From assembly GCA_947629395.1 (NCBI GenBank), contig CANRDQ010000019.1:1-24229 (forward strand): DNA of 24,229 bases. The letters run 5' to 3'. The notes below the pieces were generated by a model. That model worked only from the letters and a program-made list of their open reading frames with translations. It was not told where the DNA came from and made no database searches. Both the position numbers and the translations under genes were made by a program. Each line of letters starts with the position of its first letter. The first letter of the stretch is position 1. Positions 23,446 through 24,229 of the stretch are shown piece after piece. The stretch comes from an uncultured Bacilli bacterium. GTDB taxonomy: Bacteria > Bacillota_I > Bacilli_A > RF39 > UBA660.

Positions 23446-24061
23446 AAATATCTTTTTTAAAAACAAATTTAACACGAGCAGTTTTAATCTTATCTTCATA
23501 ATAATTAACATACTCTTTTTTTATTTCATCTATTTTATACGTAATAAAACCATATACTGCATTTTGTTTAGAAGATAATTCTTCAAACTCATACTTATTA
23601 TTATTTCTAATATCTTCTATAGAATTAAAATCATATACTTGAATCATTAAAGAATAATTATATTCTAATTTTTTATATAATTTATAAGCTCTATATCCAG
23701 TTTCTAATTCTATATGTTTTATTTTCAACTCTTTACATTTCTTTTCAAAAAGTTTAATCAAAGTTGTCGCTAAACCTTCTCTTCTTTTATCTTTCGTAAC
23801 AGCAAGCATCCCTATAGAAATACTTTTCGATTTTTTATTAAGGTTCTTCCCAGTAAGACCCGCAATTATATTACCATCTTCTTCAATATACATCAAAAAG
23901 TTATTATCTATTTTAAATTGTTTTTTCATCTCTACAAAACGTTCTGACATTATAAAATAAGGTTCTTTGTTTTCTATCGCATCATCATAAAAAGTCTCTG
24001 TTAAAAAGTTAAATAATCTTTTTAAATCATCACCATTTACTACTGTTTTAATTGAATACAT
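23444..24061 (-). CDS. GNAT-family N-acetyltransferase
   Basis: A 205-residue GNAT fold protein. Acetyl-CoA binding motif A is clear: SIGMLAVTKDKRREGLATTLI (about 86-106), with the RREGLA pyrophosphate loop. Before it is ADGNIIAGL-like strand pair (IEEDGNIIAGLTG) and after it motif B (HIELETGYRAYKLYKKLEY). The substrate is unknown; the C-terminal 50 residues are charged and unlike the standard fold. ATG 24061 is chosen because GGTGAT lies 5 bases upstream; GTG codons at 24070-24073 overlap that site. It has a good promoter of its own at 24082-24110 and ends at a hairpin, so it is monocistronic. Confidence 0.88.
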   Translation of the reverse strand: MYSIKTVVNGDDLKRLFNFLTETFYDDAIENKEPYFIMSERFVEMKKQFKIDNNFLMYIEEDGNIIAGLTGKNLNKKSKSISIGMLAVTKDKRREGLATTLIKLFEKKCKELKIKHIELETGYRAYKLYKKLEYNYSLMIQVYDFNSIEDIRNNNKYEFEELSSKQNAVYGFITYKIDEIKKEYVNYYEDKIKTARVKFVFKKDI

Positions 24062-24081
24062 CTTTATCACCACTTTTAATG

Positions 24082-24110
24082 AATATATATTAAAATTAAA
24101 TTTTAGTCAA
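24082..24110 (-). promoter_or_regulatory. Promoter of the GNAT gene
   Basis: Minus strand TTGACT (24105-24110), 17-base spacer, TATATT (24082-24087). Leader about 14 bases. Confidence 0.65.
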
Positions 24111-24130
24111 TAGTTAATACCAAACAAAAA

Positions 24131-24152
24131 GTTAGTACTTTTATGTACTAAC
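24131..24152 (-). terminator. Terminator for a gene beyond the right edge
   Basis: 8-bp stem GTTAGTAC / GTACTAAC with a 6-base loop, followed on the minus strand by TTTTTGTTTGG. It would end a leftward transcript whose gene lies outside the window. Confidence 0.6.
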
Positions 24153-24229
24153 GGTTCAATGTCAAGTAGTGTTGGTGGAACCAAAAACTATGATAAATGA
24201 ATGGTGTAGAGGACTAAGAAATTAGTTCT
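24153..24229. other. Hairpin-rich edge; possible insertion-sequence end
   Basis: No convincing coding frame. Contains GGTTC (24153-24157) with inverse GAACC (24178-24182), a TTGGT/ACCAA mini-hairpin (24172-24184) and, at the very end, AGGACTAA / TTAGTTCT closed by a GAAA tetraloop (24210-24229). The start GGTTCAATGTCAAGTAGTG resembles, from memory only, the terminal repeats of ISL3-family elements. A structured RNA is the alternative. Confidence 0.3.

Noticed and set aside
24153..24229. T-box riboswitch suggested by GGTGGAACC
   Set aside because: The conserved GCG after the T-box core is missing, no Stem I is seen and no downstream synthetase is visible; the window ends too soon to decide.
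1..24229. Alternative genetic code (TGA as Trp), as in Mollicutes
   Set aside because: Tryptophans are TGG throughout, conserved proteins contain no in-frame TGA, and TAG/TAA stops fall at family-typical ends.
1..24229. CRISPR arrays, tRNA or rRNA genes, complete transposons
   Set aside because: No regularly spaced repeats, cloverleaf folds, rRNA segments or transposase genes were seen.

Overview
The window is a dense, very AT-rich stretch of bacterial chromosome. It uses the standard code (Trp is TGG; TAA and TAG are stops) and strong AGGAGG-type ribosome binding sites. The gene content points to a low-GC Firmicute (Bacilli), most likely an uncultured, gut-type lineage near the Mollicutes (RF39-like); that placement is inference. 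Several genes sit close together in Bacillus subtilis too: rarA, mnmA, recD2 and alaS in one neighbourhood, xerD-deoB with spoIIM in another, nusB-xseA-xseB with spoIVB in a third. The window looks like a reshuffled Bacillus-type backbone with no complete mobile element.

Region by region. 1-3477: alaS (5' end cut by the window) overlapping holA. 3495-5357: a promoter, an unknown coiled-coil protein and an unknown pentapeptide-repeat protein, closed by a two-way terminator. 5358-8761: leftward rarA and rightward xerD-deoB from back-to-back promoters. The DeoB protein has lost all three of the family's metal-binding histidines. 8745-10268: a small DUF1540 protein, an extremely AT-rich gene-free stretch, and an HTH protein with repeats over its promoter. 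10337-12202: mnmA and a spoIIM gene interrupted by an in-frame TAA. 12270-13927: a 29-residue membrane peptide, an unknown protein and spoIVB. 13926-15740: PHP phosphoesterase with two unknown membrane-anchored proteins. 15881-17778: nusB-xseA-xseB. 17845-18544: NUDIX protein and a small membrane protein. 18581-22044: mtaB-recD2. 22146-24061: Mbeg1-like alpha/beta hydrolase and a GNAT acetyltransferase. The right edge holds a hairpin-rich non-coding stretch, possibly the end of an insertion sequence.

Functional themes are DNA replication, repair and recombination (HolA, RarA, XerD, XseAB, RecD2), tRNA charging and modification (AlaS, MnmA, MtaB), transcription (NusB) and remnants of sporulation (SpoIVB, broken SpoIIM, DUF1540). 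The three observations I rate highest are: the clean in-frame stop in spoIIM; the DeoB-like protein without its metal histidines; and two identical sigma-G-like promoters, GTATA-N17-CATAATA, each with the -10 element exactly 19 bases ahead of the start codon, in front of two small genes 9.5 kb apart (the DUF1540 gene and the 56-residue membrane protein). Many promoters here lie so close to the gene that the predicted 5' leader is only about 10-24 bases.
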